Source: Agromyces albus (GTDB lineage: Bacteria > Actinomycetota > Actinomycetes > Actinomycetales > Microbacteriaceae). From it: 64,000 nt of DNA. A program made the translations under genes and the position numbers. This document shows positions 26,051 to 34,348 of the stretch, one piece after another; position 1 is the stretch's first letter; each line of letters begins with the position of its first letter. Location of the stretch: positions 310,001 through 374,000 of the forward strand of contig NZ_JAUSWX010000001.1 in the NCBI RefSeq assembly GCF_030815405.1, given 5' to 3'. The notes under the pieces are model-generated. The model was not told where the DNA came from. It was given only the letters and a program-made list of their open reading frames with translations, and did no database searches.

Positions 26051-26084
26051 GGATGCCCCGTGGCTCACGAGCCACGGGGCATCC
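26051..26084. terminator. Bidirectional terminator hairpin between rplL and the alginate-lyase-like gene
   Basis: A perfect 16-bp stem, GGATGCCCCGTGGCTC with its complement, has only AC between the arms (in practice a loop of about 6). It lies between two convergent genes and is the strongest perfect palindrome here. There is no U-run on either side, so in this GC-rich genome it may act by structure alone. Confidence 0.7.
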
Positions 26085-26098
26085 GTCGTCTGGCCTGC

Positions 26099-27817
26099 TC
26101 AGTCGACCATTCGGAACGTCGCGTCCGCGCGGCCGAGGTCGCTCGAGACCGCATCGAGCCGGAGACCGTAGCCGTAGTGGCGGAGGTAGCGGTCGGCGAC
26201 GTTGTGCGCCCGGAATGACGTGAGTCGCGAGTGCGCCAGCCCCTCGACCGGGAGGAACGTGGCATCGGCGGCGAACTGCGCCGAGCCGTCGTTCCTGACG
26301 AGGCCGAGCGTGTAGTTCGCGTGGCGCAGGAAGTGACCAGGCGTGTCGACGGACTCGAATGAGACGCGCCCGTCGGCAGTGCCGGCAAGCCCGGCAACCA
26401 CCCGGAACTGGGAATCTCCGAGCGGCGACGCCGTCGGGTCGATTCGCACCGCCGTTCCCGAATGCCGAACGTAGCGCTCGGGGTAGTTGAAGCTCTGCAA
26501 CCGCGCGATGCGCCTGCCGGACTCGGCCGAGTACTGCATGACGGTGCCGAATCCGAGCGAATCGTATCCGCCGGAGTTGTGCCCGTAGTCGCCGCCGCCG
26601 CCGTCGGGTCGCAGGCTCTCGGCCATCTGCGCGACCCACGGGGTGTCGAGTCCCATGCGGCCCGAGTAGTGCCCCAGTACCTGGTCCCACACCGGTCGGG
26701 CCTGTCCGCGAGCGTATGAGCTCGGGGCGGTGTGCGTCTGCCATCCGGCGTGGGACGCGGTCGTCGACGGACCCGACTGCCAGGTGTACGGCGTGAACGG
26801 CACGTCATCCCCGAGGTTGTACTTCGCGACGTACTCGGCGCCCTTGAGGAAGCGGTTGTCATCGAGCCCGTAGCAGTCGATGCCCTGGTTCCAGGCCATC
26901 TCGCAGAACGCTCCCATGAGTCCGATGCCCATGATCGAGTGCGCCTGGTCGCGACCGCTCTCCTGCCACTGCGCGAGGCCCTGGTCGTCATAGACGTAGG
27001 GCACGGCGTGCGGCAGGGAGCCGTTCCCCGCGCCGTTGTGGAAGTACTCGACGGCCCGGTCCACGAGATCGTCGCGGTCGGCGAAAATGCCGATCGCGAG
27101 GATCGACGCCATGTTGCAGAGATCCCAGTTCGCCCAGTAGTTCGTGATGACCGCACCGTTGTGATTCGTGAGGAAGTGCTCGTTCATCGGGTGGAAGACC
27201 GTGAGCAGCAGGTCGCGGAATCGCTCGACCTCGAAGTCGGGGCGATCGCGCACCAGCTCGGCCGCATTCGCGAATTGGTAGCCGTAGATGCCCGCGGCGA
27301 GGAAGCGGTCGGCGTTGCCCGTGACCGTCTTCAGCGTCGCCGACCACGCGTTGAGGATCCGCACCGCGGCGGCGCCGTGGGCCTCCTCGCCCGAGATGTG
27401 CCACCGCAGGGCGTTTTGGTATGCGGCGTGGATGTCGGGGAACAGCTGCCCGTAGTTCGACCCGTCACCGCCGCGGATGACGGTCTCGAGCGGACGCGGC
27501 GACCACCCGGCGCTCGATCGGCCGTTCGCGACGAGACGGCCCCAGCCTCCAGCCCACGGCTCGGCGCCGCCGGCGACCTGCGCCGACGCGCGCTCGAGAT
27601 CCGACAGGGTGTGTACGAGCCCGGGGTGAGCGTAGGTCGAGGTCGCGCCCGATGCCGCGGCGACGCGCGGAATGGCCCGGCGGGTTCTGCTCGGGACCGC
27701 GGATGCCCCGGCGGGGGCGAGGATGGCCAGTGGCACGGCAATGGACGCACCTGTCACGAAGGACCTGCGCGAGATCCCATGACCCGATGACTGAGGGTGG
27801 CGGTGATTCGTCGACAT
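26099..27817 (-). CDS. Secreted alginate-lyase-fold protein with C-terminal AbfB (CBM42-like) domain
   Basis: This 572-residue protein begins with a twin-arginine signal (ISRRSFVTGASIAVPLAILA), so it is exported folded. The catalytic part (about residues 60-400) is an alginate-lyase-type alpha/alpha barrel, with VITNYWANWDLCNMASILAI as its core helix and GDYGHNSGGYDSLGFGT near its end. Residues of about 430-572 form an AbfB domain: two YVRHSG/FLRHANY/YLRHYGY repeats that bind arabinose side chains. The pairing suggests attack on a plant polysaccharide rather than alginate. Start 27817 was chosen for a GGAAG just upstream; Met codons at 27832 and 27847 are alternatives. The gene is convergent with rplL. 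Confidence 0.8.
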   Translation of the reverse strand: MSTNHRHPQSSGHGISRRSFVTGASIAVPLAILAPAGASAVPSRTRRAIPRVAAASGATSTYAHPGLVHTLSDLERASAQVAGGAEPWAGGWGRLVANGRSSAGWSPRPLETVIRGGDGSNYGQLFPDIHAAYQNALRWHISGEEAHGAAAVRILNAWSATLKTVTGNADRFLAAGIYGYQFANAAELVRDRPDFEVERFRDLLLTVFHPMNEHFLTNHNGAVITNYWANWDLCNMASILAIGIFADRDDLVDRAVEYFHNGAGNGSLPHAVPYVYDDQGLAQWQESGRDQAHSIMGIGLMGAFCEMAWNQGIDCYGLDDNRFLKGAEYVAKYNLGDDVPFTPYTWQSGPSTTASHAGWQTHTAPSSYARGQARPVWDQVLGHYSGRMGLDTPWVAQMAESLRPDGGGGDYGHNSGGYDSLGFGTVMQYSAESGRRIARLQSFNYPERYVRHSGTAVRIDPTASPLGDSQFRVVAGLAGTADGRVSFESVDTPGHFLRHANYTLGLVRNDGSAQFAADATFLPVEGLAHSRLTSFRAHNVADRYLRHYGYGLRLDAVSSDLGRADATFRMVD

Positions 27818-27946
27818 TGACTTCCGTTCCATCGTTGGAGGCGGCACCGGGATATCGCTATCCGTTGATCGGCATCCTCACATACGCATGCGCGGTCCTA
27901 CAAGGGCATTCGCGCAATCGGGCGGACGCCCGCGAGGCGCGACGAC

Positions 27947-28972
27947 TCAGCGCGGGGCGGAAGTCGTGCTCGAGCGCACCACGAGCCGCGTCGGGAGGGG
28001 GGCCCCGGAGTCGGGGAGCGGGTCGGCCTCTTCCCCCTCGCCGAGCAGTCGCAGCACGACGTCGACCGCCAGCCTGCCCTGCTCGCCCGGATACTGCTCC
28101 ACCGTCGTGAGACCGAACATCTCGCTGTACTCGTGGCCGTCGATGCCGATGATCGACAACTCGCCCGGAATCGTGATGCCCAGGTGCTCGGCCGCGCGGA
28201 ACGCGCCGAAGGCGACCTCGTCGGAAACGGCGAAGAGCGCCGTCGGCCGCTTCCCGGGATGGCCGAGGAGCTGCAGCGTGCCCGTGTACCCGCCGGGCAT
28301 GGTCATCTCGGTCTCGTGGATGTGCGACCGCCCGCCGGGCGCGAGCCCTGCCGCAGTCATCGCCTCGAGGAATCCGTGCCGTCGTCGCCCGTGAACGCTG
28401 TGCGGCATCGTCGCCGCACCCGCCCCCGCGAGGTGCGCGATACCGGTGTGCCCGAGGTGCAGGAGGTGCTCGGTCGCGAGCAACCCGACCGCCCGGTCGT
28501 CGATCGTCAGGCTCGGCACGCCGGCATCGGCGCCGCCGAGCGCCACGATCGGCTTGCCGCGTTGCTCGAGTGACGCGATCTCGCGCTCGGAGAGATCGAC
28601 CCCGATGGCGATGACGGCGTCGACGCGCTTCCGGGCGAGGAAGAAGTCGAACACGCGCGCCCGCTCGGGTCCGTCGTCAGCCAGGTTGTAGAGCGTGAGG
28701 TCGTAGCCGGCGGCGAGCAGCGCCCGCTCGATGCCCTCGAGCACCTCGCCGAAGAACCAGCGATTGACGAACGGGATGATGACGCCCACGTTCATCGTGC
28801 GGCCGGTGACGAGGCTCGCGGCGGCGGGCGAGGCGATGAAGCCGATCTCGGCGGCGGCGGCCTCGACGCGGCGGCGGGTCACGTCGGCCACGGCGCCGCG
28901 GCCGCTCAGCGCGCGCGATGCCGTCGCCTTGGACACGCCCGCAAGGCGCGCAACGTCGCTGATCGCAGCCAT
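27947..28972 (-). CDS. LacI-family repressor of the AglEFG-like importer
   Basis: The 341-residue regulator has the LacI helix-turn-helix and hinge (AAISDVARLAGVSKATASRA, then the SLVTGRT hinge region) and a sugar-binding-protein-like sensor core ending in LPTRLVVRSST. ATG 28972 follows GGGAGG by 4 bases, so the longer upstream frame was dropped. It is divergent from the importer operon, and two identical GGAACCGGTTCC palindromes stand between them, the usual LacI-family operator type. It should repress the importer until an oligosaccharide binds. It could also control the alginate-lyase-like gene downstream on the same strand. Confidence 0.9.
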   Translation of the reverse strand: MAAISDVARLAGVSKATASRALSGRGAVADVTRRRVEAAAAEIGFIASPAAASLVTGRTMNVGVIIPFVNRWFFGEVLEGIERALLAAGYDLTLYNLADDGPERARVFDFFLARKRVDAVIAIGVDLSEREIASLEQRGKPIVALGGADAGVPSLTIDDRAVGLLATEHLLHLGHTGIAHLAGAGAATMPHSVHGRRRHGFLEAMTAAGLAPGGRSHIHETEMTMPGGYTGTLQLLGHPGKRPTALFAVSDEVAFGAFRAAEHLGITIPGELSIIGIDGHEYSEMFGLTTVEQYPGEQGRLAVDVVLRLLGEGEEADPLPDSGAPLPTRLVVRSSTTSAPR

Positions 28973-29031
28973 AGCGCCTCCCTTCGTCGGGCAGCTCCGT
29001 TGCAGAGTGTAGTCGCGAAGGGGACGTGAGT

Positions 29032-29210
29032 GGAACCGGTTCCGACGAGTCGACCCGCAGCGGAGGTCATCAGGCCAGTTTGTCATGAGAGCGCTCTCTC
29101 CGCGCGAGCGGCCGATTGACTCCCAGATCCGAGCAGTGTCCGTTTCGTGACCATCGATATCTTGTGGCCGAGCGGCGTCCTGTCCTACGTTGGAGGCTGG
29201 AACCGGTTCC
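29032..29210. promoter_or_regulatory. LacI-type operator cluster and importer promoter
   Basis: GGAACCGGTTCC occurs twice as a perfect palindrome, at 29032-29043 and 29199-29210, with 167 bases between equal points. A third perfect palindrome, GAGAGCGCTCTC (29087-29098), resembles CelR/CebR-type boxes and may serve another LacI protein. TTGTGG (29162-29167) and TACGTT (29186-29191), spaced by 18, form a plausible promoter, and the right operator starts 7 bases after the -10. The other operator lies in the 5' region of the repressor gene, so looping or dual control is likely. Confidence 0.7.
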
Positions 29211-29245
29211 CGGCTTCCCCTGCACCACTCAATGAGGAGAGAGAT

Positions 29246-30589
29246 ATGCGTTCAACACGGCATCGCCGTCTGCTGATTCCACTCGCAGCGGCTGCAACCG
29301 TGGGCCTCGCCCTCACCGGATGCACGGGGGACACAGCCCCCGAGACATCCGATGCGGACTGTGGGCCCTACGAAACCTACGGCACCTTCGACGAGGGCAC
29401 TGAGGTGAGCATCTACGGCACCATCAGCGACGTCGAAGCCGATCGCCTCAACGAGTCCTGGGCCGACTTCGAGTCCTGCACCGGCATCGACGTGGTCTAC
29501 GAGCCCAGCAAGGAGTTCGAGACCCAGATCAACGTGCGCGCACAGGGCGGCAACCCGCCGAACCTCGCGATCTTCCCGCAGCCCGGACTCCTGGCCGCGC
29601 AGGCCGAGGCCGGATACCTCATGCCGGCGCCCGACTCGGTCGTGGCCAACGCACAGGAATTCTGGTCTGAAGACTGGCAGGCCTACGGCACCGTCGAAGA
29701 CACGGTCTACGGCGCGCCGCTGATGGCGAGCGTCAAGGGCTATGTCTGGTACTCGCCGGCGATGTTCGAGGAGAACGGCTGGGAGGTCCCCGAGACCCTC
29801 GACGAGCTCACGACGCTCTCCGAGGAGATCGCAGGTGCAGGCGCCGTCGACAAGCCATGGTGCGTCGGCTTCGCCTCCGGTGACGCCACCGGATGGCCCG
29901 GCACCGACTGGATCGAAGACTTCGTGCTCCGGCAGGCCGGCCCCGAGGTCTACGACCAGTGGGTCGCCAACGAGGTCAAGTTCACCGACGAGCCGATCAC
30001 GACCGCGTTCGACTCCGTCGGCGCGTTCATCCGTGAGCCCGCCATGGTGAACGGCGGCCTCGGCGACGTCAACTCGATCGCGACGACCGAGTTCGGCGAC
30101 GCGGGGCTTCCGATCCTCGACGGCACGTGCGCCATGCACCACCAGGCGACGTTCTACGAGGGCTTCTGGCCCGAGGGCACGACGGTTGCCGAAGACGGTG
30201 ACGTCTGGGCATTCCTCCTTCCCGGCACCGAGGCCGGCGCCAACGCCGTCACCGGTGGTGGCGAGATCGTGGCCGCGTACAGCGACGCCGAAGAGGTCGC
30301 CGCGTTCCAGACGTACCTCTCGAGCGACACCTGGGCGAACATCCGGGTCGAACTCGGCGGTGTGATCAGCGCCAACAAGGGCCTCGACCCCGAGAACGCG
30401 TCCAGCGAGATCCTGTCGAACGCCGTCGGGATCCTTCAAGACCCCGAGACCACGTTCCGCTTCGACGCGTCGGACCTCATGCCGGGTGCGGTGGGTGCCG
30501 GGTCGTTCTGGAAGGGCATGGTCGACTGGATCGGCGGAAAGTCCACCGCCGACACCACGAAGTTCATCCAGGACAGCTGGCCGCAGTAG
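29246..30589 (+). CDS. ABC importer substrate-binding lipoprotein, alpha-glucoside (AglE-like) type
   Basis: The 447-residue protein has a signal peptide with lipobox LTGC (about residues 25-28). Its solute-binding family 1 fold has VYEPSKEFETQINVRAQGGN, where the PPNLAIFPQPGLLA segment follows, and VDWIGGKSTADTTKFIQDSW at the C-terminus. These match binding proteins of Agl-type oligosaccharide importers (alpha-glucosides such as trehalose, sucrose or maltose in known members). GAGGAGAGAG precedes ATG 29246; the frame upstream to 29147 crosses the operator and is ignored. A strong hairpin separates it from the permease genes. No ATPase gene is nearby, so a shared MsiK-like ATPase elsewhere is expected. 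Confidence 0.85.
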   Translation: MRSTRHRRLLIPLAAAATVGLALTGCTGDTAPETSDADCGPYETYGTFDEGTEVSIYGTISDVEADRLNESWADFESCTGIDVVYEPSKEFETQINVRAQGGNPPNLAIFPQPGLLAAQAEAGYLMPAPDSVVANAQEFWSEDWQAYGTVEDTVYGAPLMASVKGYVWYSPAMFEENGWEVPETLDELTTLSEEIAGAGAVDKPWCVGFASGDATGWPGTDWIEDFVLRQAGPEVYDQWVANEVKFTDEPITTAFDSVGAFIREPAMVNGGLGDVNSIATTEFGDAGLPILDGTCAMHHQATFYEGFWPEGTTVAEDGDVWAFLLPGTEAGANAVTGGGEIVAAYSDAEEVAAFQTYLSSDTWANIRVELGGVISANKGLDPENASSEILSNAVGILQDPETTFRFDASDLMPGAVGAGSFWKGMVDWIGGKSTADTTKFIQDSWPQ

Positions 30590-30626
30590 TCGCAACGCGA
30601 CCACTGCTCTAGCATCGAGACCAGTG

Positions 30627-30652
30627 GGGCCGCGCGGCTCGCCGCGCGGCCC
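30627..30652 (+). terminator. Intercistronic hairpin between binding-protein and permease genes
   Basis: GGGCCGCGCGGC (30627-30638) pairs perfectly with GCCGCGCGGCCC (30641-30652) around a TC loop. It lies inside the operon, 37 bases after the binding-protein stop. There is no U-run. Such structures usually protect the upstream mRNA from 3' decay or cause partial termination, giving more binding protein than permease. Confidence 0.65.
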
Positions 30653-30684
30653 TGCTGCCACCCTCAACGGAGAGGAGCTCCGCA

Positions 30685-31656
30685 ATGACGACCGCTGATC
30701 TCATCGGCAAGATCGTCCAGCTGATCGCCGGAATCGCGGTGTTCGTCGCCGTCATCGGCCTCATCCTGTTCTTCATCGACAAGGCGCCCAAGCGCGGCCG
30801 GGATGTGCTGCAGCTGCTGCTCTTCCTCCTTCCCGCGGTCATCCTGCTCGCGGTGGGACTCGTCTACCCGTTCGTCCTCACGACCATCGCGGCGTTCGCC
30901 AACAGGGCGGGGGAGTTCGTCGGATTCGACAACTTCGTCTGGATGTTCACCCAGCCCGAAGCGCTCGTCACGCTGCGCAACACGGTCATCTGGGTGCTCC
31001 TCGTGCCGACGATCTCCACGATCATCGGCCTCGCGTATGCGAACTTCATCGACCGGTCACGCGGTGAGCGCATCTACAAGGCGCTCATCTTCATGCCGTT
31101 CGCCATCTCGTTCGTCGGTGCCGGCATCATCTGGAAGTTCGTCTACGAGTTCCGTCCGTCCGGCCGCGACCAGATCGGCCTCCTGAACCAGATCCTCGTC
31201 TGGCTCGGTCAGGATCCCGTGCTCTGGCTGCAGTCGCCACCCCTGAACACCCTGCTCCTCATCGTCGTGATGATCTGGGTGCAGACCGGATTCGCCGTGG
31301 TCGTGCTCTCCGCCGCCATCAAGGGAATTCCCGCTGAGCAACTCGAAGCCGCCGAGCTCGACGGCACGAACGGCTGGCAACGGTTCACGAACGTCACCCT
31401 TCCGGGCATCCGCGGGGCGCTCGTCGTGGTCGTCACCACGATCTCGATCGCCACACTGAAGGTCTTCGACATCGTGCGCACCATGACCGGCGGCAACTTC
31501 GAGACGAGCGTCGTCGCGAACGAGATGTACACCCAGGCCTTCCGGGCGCTCGAGCCGGGGCGCGGTTCGGCGCTCGCGCTCGTGCTGTTCGTGCTGGTGC
31601 TGCCCATCGTCGTCTACAACGTTCGAGTGCTCCGGCAGCAGAAGGAGATCCGATGA
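30685..31656 (+). CDS. ABC importer permease, AglF/MalF-like
   Basis: This 323-residue permease has about 8 hydrophobic segments, two of them in the first 70 residues (LIAGIAVFVAVIGLILFFI and LLLFLLPAVILLAVGLVYPF). The ATPase-contact EAA loop is EQLEAAELDGTNGWQRFTNV with LPGIRGAL. The double N-terminal span is typical of AglF-type proteins. GGAGAGGAGCTCCGC precedes ATG 30685. The stop overlaps the next permease start (ATGA at 31653). Confidence 0.9.
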   Translation: MTTADLIGKIVQLIAGIAVFVAVIGLILFFIDKAPKRGRDVLQLLLFLLPAVILLAVGLVYPFVLTTIAAFANRAGEFVGFDNFVWMFTQPEALVTLRNTVIWVLLVPTISTIIGLAYANFIDRSRGERIYKALIFMPFAISFVGAGIIWKFVYEFRPSGRDQIGLLNQILVWLGQDPVLWLQSPPLNTLLLIVVMIWVQTGFAVVVLSAAIKGIPAEQLEAAELDGTNGWQRFTNVTLPGIRGALVVVVTTISIATLKVFDIVRTMTGGNFETSVVANEMYTQAFRALEPGRGSALALVLFVLVLPIVVYNVRVLRQQKEIR

Positions 31657-32639
31657 CCTACACACCGATCGAGATCCCGGTCGATTCCGAGACCAAAGCC
31701 GAGCTTCGCCGCGGGTACAACGCCGACGGCACGAAAGCGACTCGCGTCAAGAAGCGACTGACCTCGCGCACGGCCACGATCGTCTCCCTCGTCATCGCGG
31801 TGATCTGGGTCATCCCCACCTTCGGCCTGCTCATCTCGTCGTTCCGGCCAGAGGAGCTCATCAAGACCACCGGCTGGTGGACGATCTTCGAGAACTGGGG
31901 CTGGACCCTCGACAACTACAGCGAGGTGCTGCTCTCCTCGTCGTCATCGGCGCCCCAGCTGGGTTCGTACTTCGTGAACTCGATCGCGATCACCGTGCCC
32001 GTGGTCGTGTTCGCGACGGTGCTCGCCGCGATGGCGGCCTACGCGCTGGCGTGGATCCCGTTCAAGGGCGCGGGCATCATCTTCATCGCGATCTTCGCGC
32101 TGCAGATCGTGCCGCTGCAGATGGCGCTCATCCCGTTGCTGCAGATGTTCACGACCTGGCTGCTGCCGGTACAACGCGCGATCCACGACGTGATCCCGAT
32201 CATCCCCGACCAGAGCTACATCCAGGTCTGGATCGCGCACACGATCTTCGGCCTCCCGCTCGCGATCTTCCTGTTGCACAACTTCATCTCGGACATCCCG
32301 AACGAACTCGTCGAGGCAGCACGGGTCGACGGCGCAAACCACGGCCAGATCTTCCTCCGGATCATCCTCCCGCTGTCGGTGCCGATCCTCGCGTCGTTCG
32401 CCATCTTCCAGTTCCTCTGGGTCTGGAACGACCTGCTCGTAGCCCTCGTCTTCTCAGGAGGCACGGCGGATGTCGCGCCGCTGACCCAGCGATTGGCGGA
32501 GCTCACCGGAAACCGCGGTCAGGAATGGCAGCGCCTCACGGCGGCCGCCTTCATCTCGCTGATCATCCCGCTCATCGTGTTCTTCAGCCTGCAGCGCTAC
32601 TTCGTGCGCGGCCTGCTCGCCGGCTCGACGAAGGGGTAG
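31653..32639 (+). CDS. ABC importer permease, AglG/MalG-like
   Basis: The 328-residue permease has a cytoplasmic N-terminus of about 40 residues, then 6 spans. The EAA loop reads NELVEAARVDGANHGQIFLR with IILPLSVPILASF. The C-terminus SLQRYFVRGLLAGSTKG is the standard MalG-type tail. It overlaps the partner permease and completes a heterodimeric channel. A strong terminator follows 17 bases after the stop, closing the operon. Confidence 0.9.
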   Translation: MTYTPIEIPVDSETKAELRRGYNADGTKATRVKKRLTSRTATIVSLVIAVIWVIPTFGLLISSFRPEELIKTTGWWTIFENWGWTLDNYSEVLLSSSSSAPQLGSYFVNSIAITVPVVVFATVLAAMAAYALAWIPFKGAGIIFIAIFALQIVPLQMALIPLLQMFTTWLLPVQRAIHDVIPIIPDQSYIQVWIAHTIFGLPLAIFLLHNFISDIPNELVEAARVDGANHGQIFLRIILPLSVPILASFAIFQFLWVWNDLLVALVFSGGTADVAPLTQRLAELTGNRGQEWQRLTAAAFISLIIPLIVFFSLQRYFVRGLLAGSTKG

Positions 32640-32655
32640 TCCATCCAGACAGAGT

Positions 32656-32687
32656 GATGGCGGGTGCCCGTGAGGGCACCCGCCATC
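32656..32687. terminator. Terminator hairpin after the importer operon
   Basis: GATGGCGGGTGCCC (32656-32669) pairs perfectly with GGGCACCCGCCATC (32674-32687) around GTGA. On the plus strand it is followed by GTT only. It lies between convergent genes and probably serves both directions. Confidence 0.75.
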
Positions 32688-32702
32688 GTTGCAGGATCTC
32701 GA

Positions 32703-34157
32703 CTACTCAGCGCGCGAGGTCCCCCAGCGGCGACGGTTCGCTGCAAGCAGCGCCGCCCCGCCCAGCAGGAGCATGATCATGCCACCTGCCATGAGCGGCT
32801 CAGCCGTCTCGGCGCCCGTCGCTGGGAGCGTCTTCACGACCACTGGTGCCGGTGCTACCGGTACCTTTACCACCACAGTCGGCGGCGCCGGCGCCGGCGC
32901 CGGCGGCGGCGGAGGCGGAGGCGGAGGCGGAGGCGGAGGCGGTGTCGGGCAGGCACCGATCGTGAACTGCTGCCTGGTGATCTCGAACACGTCGCCATTC
33001 ACCTCTTCCAGCACGATCGTGTAGTTGCCCGGTTGCAGGTTGAACGAGCCCTCGAACGTCCCATCCTCACCGTCGATCTCCACTGCGTCGACGAACTCGC
33101 CTTGGGCGTCGAGGATCGTCACGCGGTAGTCGACGTTCGCCAGCAGCCCGGTGACCGCGAAGTTCACGGTACCGGTGCCATCAACGACCGGGCACGCGTG
33201 TGCCGTGACGGTGAGCACGGGCGGAGGCTGGTCGGGAATCTTGCAGTCGTTCGCGAAGATCGCCTGTCCTTCCGCGGTCCAGTTCAGACCCGGGAAGAAG
33301 TGGACCCCGGTTTCATCTTCGTAGGTGAACGGTGGGATGATGTCGCCCCAGTCCTCCTCGATGCCGGGGAACCAGATCGGTCCATCGTGATCGGCGTGTC
33401 CTTCCACGTCACCGGACGCGTTGGGTTCGTTGATCACGTACGGGTTCGTGTGCGCACTCGTCGAATGACAGATCTCGACCTTCTCTTGGACCTCGCCCTC
33501 AGGCGGCGGTACGAGGAACAGCGAGACGTCGGAAGGTGCTGCGTGCGCCTCCGCGGTCCCCGTGTCAGCGGCGGCCTCGACGACTTCCTCAGCCACGGCT
33601 GCATCGGCAGACTCCACTGCGGCAGCGTCTGCTGCGGCTTGCGCGGCGGCTTCTGCTTCGGCTGCTGCTGCTGCTGCTGCTTCTGCGGCTGCTGCGGCGT
33701 CTGCTTCAGCTTGCGCTGCTGCTGCGGCGTCTGCTTCAGCTTGCGCTGCTGCTGCTGCTTCTGCTTCCGCTTGCGCGGCTGCTGCGGCGTCTGCTTCAGC
33801 TTGCGCTGCTGCTGCTGCTTCTGCTTCCGCTTGCGCGGCTGCTGCTGCTTCTGCTTCCGCTTGCGCGGCTGCTGCGGCCTCGGCTGCTGCTGCGGCGTCC
33901 GCTTCAGCTTGCGCTGCGGCAGCCAGTGCGGCGGCCTCGTCGATGACTTCGGCCGCTTCCTCCAGAACGACCTCCGTGTCGTCAGCTGCGGCGGGCGAGA
34001 CGACAAGGGCACTCATGCCGCCGACGGCGAGGGCTGAAATGGCGATGGCGGCGAGCACTCGCCGCCACTTCTGACGGTCTTCGGTCGTCGCCGGATTTTC
34101 GTGGAACGATTCGGGTCGTCCCTCGTGTCGCACAGCGAGACCCTTGCGTGAATGCAT
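32703..34157 (-). CDS. LPXTG wall-anchored protein with alanine-rich repeat stalk
   Basis: The 484-residue surface protein has a long signal region (basic head, WRRVLAAIAISALAVGGMSA about residues 32-51). An Ala-rich repeat follows (about 70-190; period 10, AQAEAEAAAA-like). Then comes a globular part with VEICHSTSAHTNPYVI and HADHDGPIWFPGIEEDWGDI, the Cys-His and D-I-I-P-P signature seen in many actinobacterial wall proteins. A 14-residue proline run comes before the sortase signal LPATG, a membrane span and RRRWGTSRAE. AGGAGGGACACCG before ATG 34157 fixes the start. The LuxR-type gene directly upstream on the same strand may control it. Confidence 0.85.
   Translation of the reverse strand: MHSRKGLAVRHEGRPESFHENPATTEDRQKWRRVLAAIAISALAVGGMSALVVSPAAADDTEVVLEEAAEVIDEAAALAAAAQAEADAAAAAEAAAAAQAEAEAAAAAQAEAEAAAAAQAEADAAAAAQAEAEAAAAAQAEADAAAAAQAEADAAAAAEAAAAAAAEAEAAAQAAADAAAVESADAAVAEEVVEAAADTGTAEAHAAPSDVSLFLVPPPEGEVQEKVEICHSTSAHTNPYVINEPNASGDVEGHADHDGPIWFPGIEEDWGDIIPPFTYEDETGVHFFPGLNWTAEGQAIFANDCKIPDQPPPVLTVTAHACPVVDGTGTVNFAVTGLLANVDYRVTILDAQGEFVDAVEIDGEDGTFEGSFNLQPGNYTIVLEEVNGDVFEITRQQFTIGACPTPPPPPPPPPPPPPPAPAPAPPTVVVKVPVAPAPVVVKTLPATGAETAEPLMAGGMIMLLLGGAALLAANRRRWGTSRAE
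33640..33910. repeat. 30-bp tandem repeat encoding the Ala/Glu/Gln stalk
   Basis: About seven degenerate copies of a 30-base unit made largely of GCT/TCT/TGC triplets encode a 10-residue period, AQAEA(E/D)AAAA. The first and last copies lack the Gln and have extra Ala. Length changes by slippage are likely. The 10-residue period does not match a heptad coiled coil and is more like a rigid alanine-rich helix that holds the globular domain away from the wall. Confidence 0.8.
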
Positions 34158-34348
34158 CGGTGTCCCTCCTTCTGACAGGATCGATGGCTCGGGTGGCCAT
34201 ACAGGGCCCATGGAAGCACCACCCGGCGGGTGACCTGTGAGGGCTTCCAACGGTGAGCGGGGGGTGAACCGGTGATGATCCTGATCGGGTGAATCGACGA
34301 CTCCCCGCGCGCGGGCGCGCCGAATCCGCGCCCTGCGCGTGAAAAGAG

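Noticed and set aside
29252..30685. Open frame of 477 codons on the minus strand
   Set aside because: It lies opposite the AglE-like lipoprotein gene, with the odd composition of an antisense frame in GC-rich DNA and no motif.
33640..33910. Possible CRISPR-like or satellite array
   Set aside because: The repeated 30-base unit has no spacers and is in frame within the LPATG protein, so it is a coding repeat.
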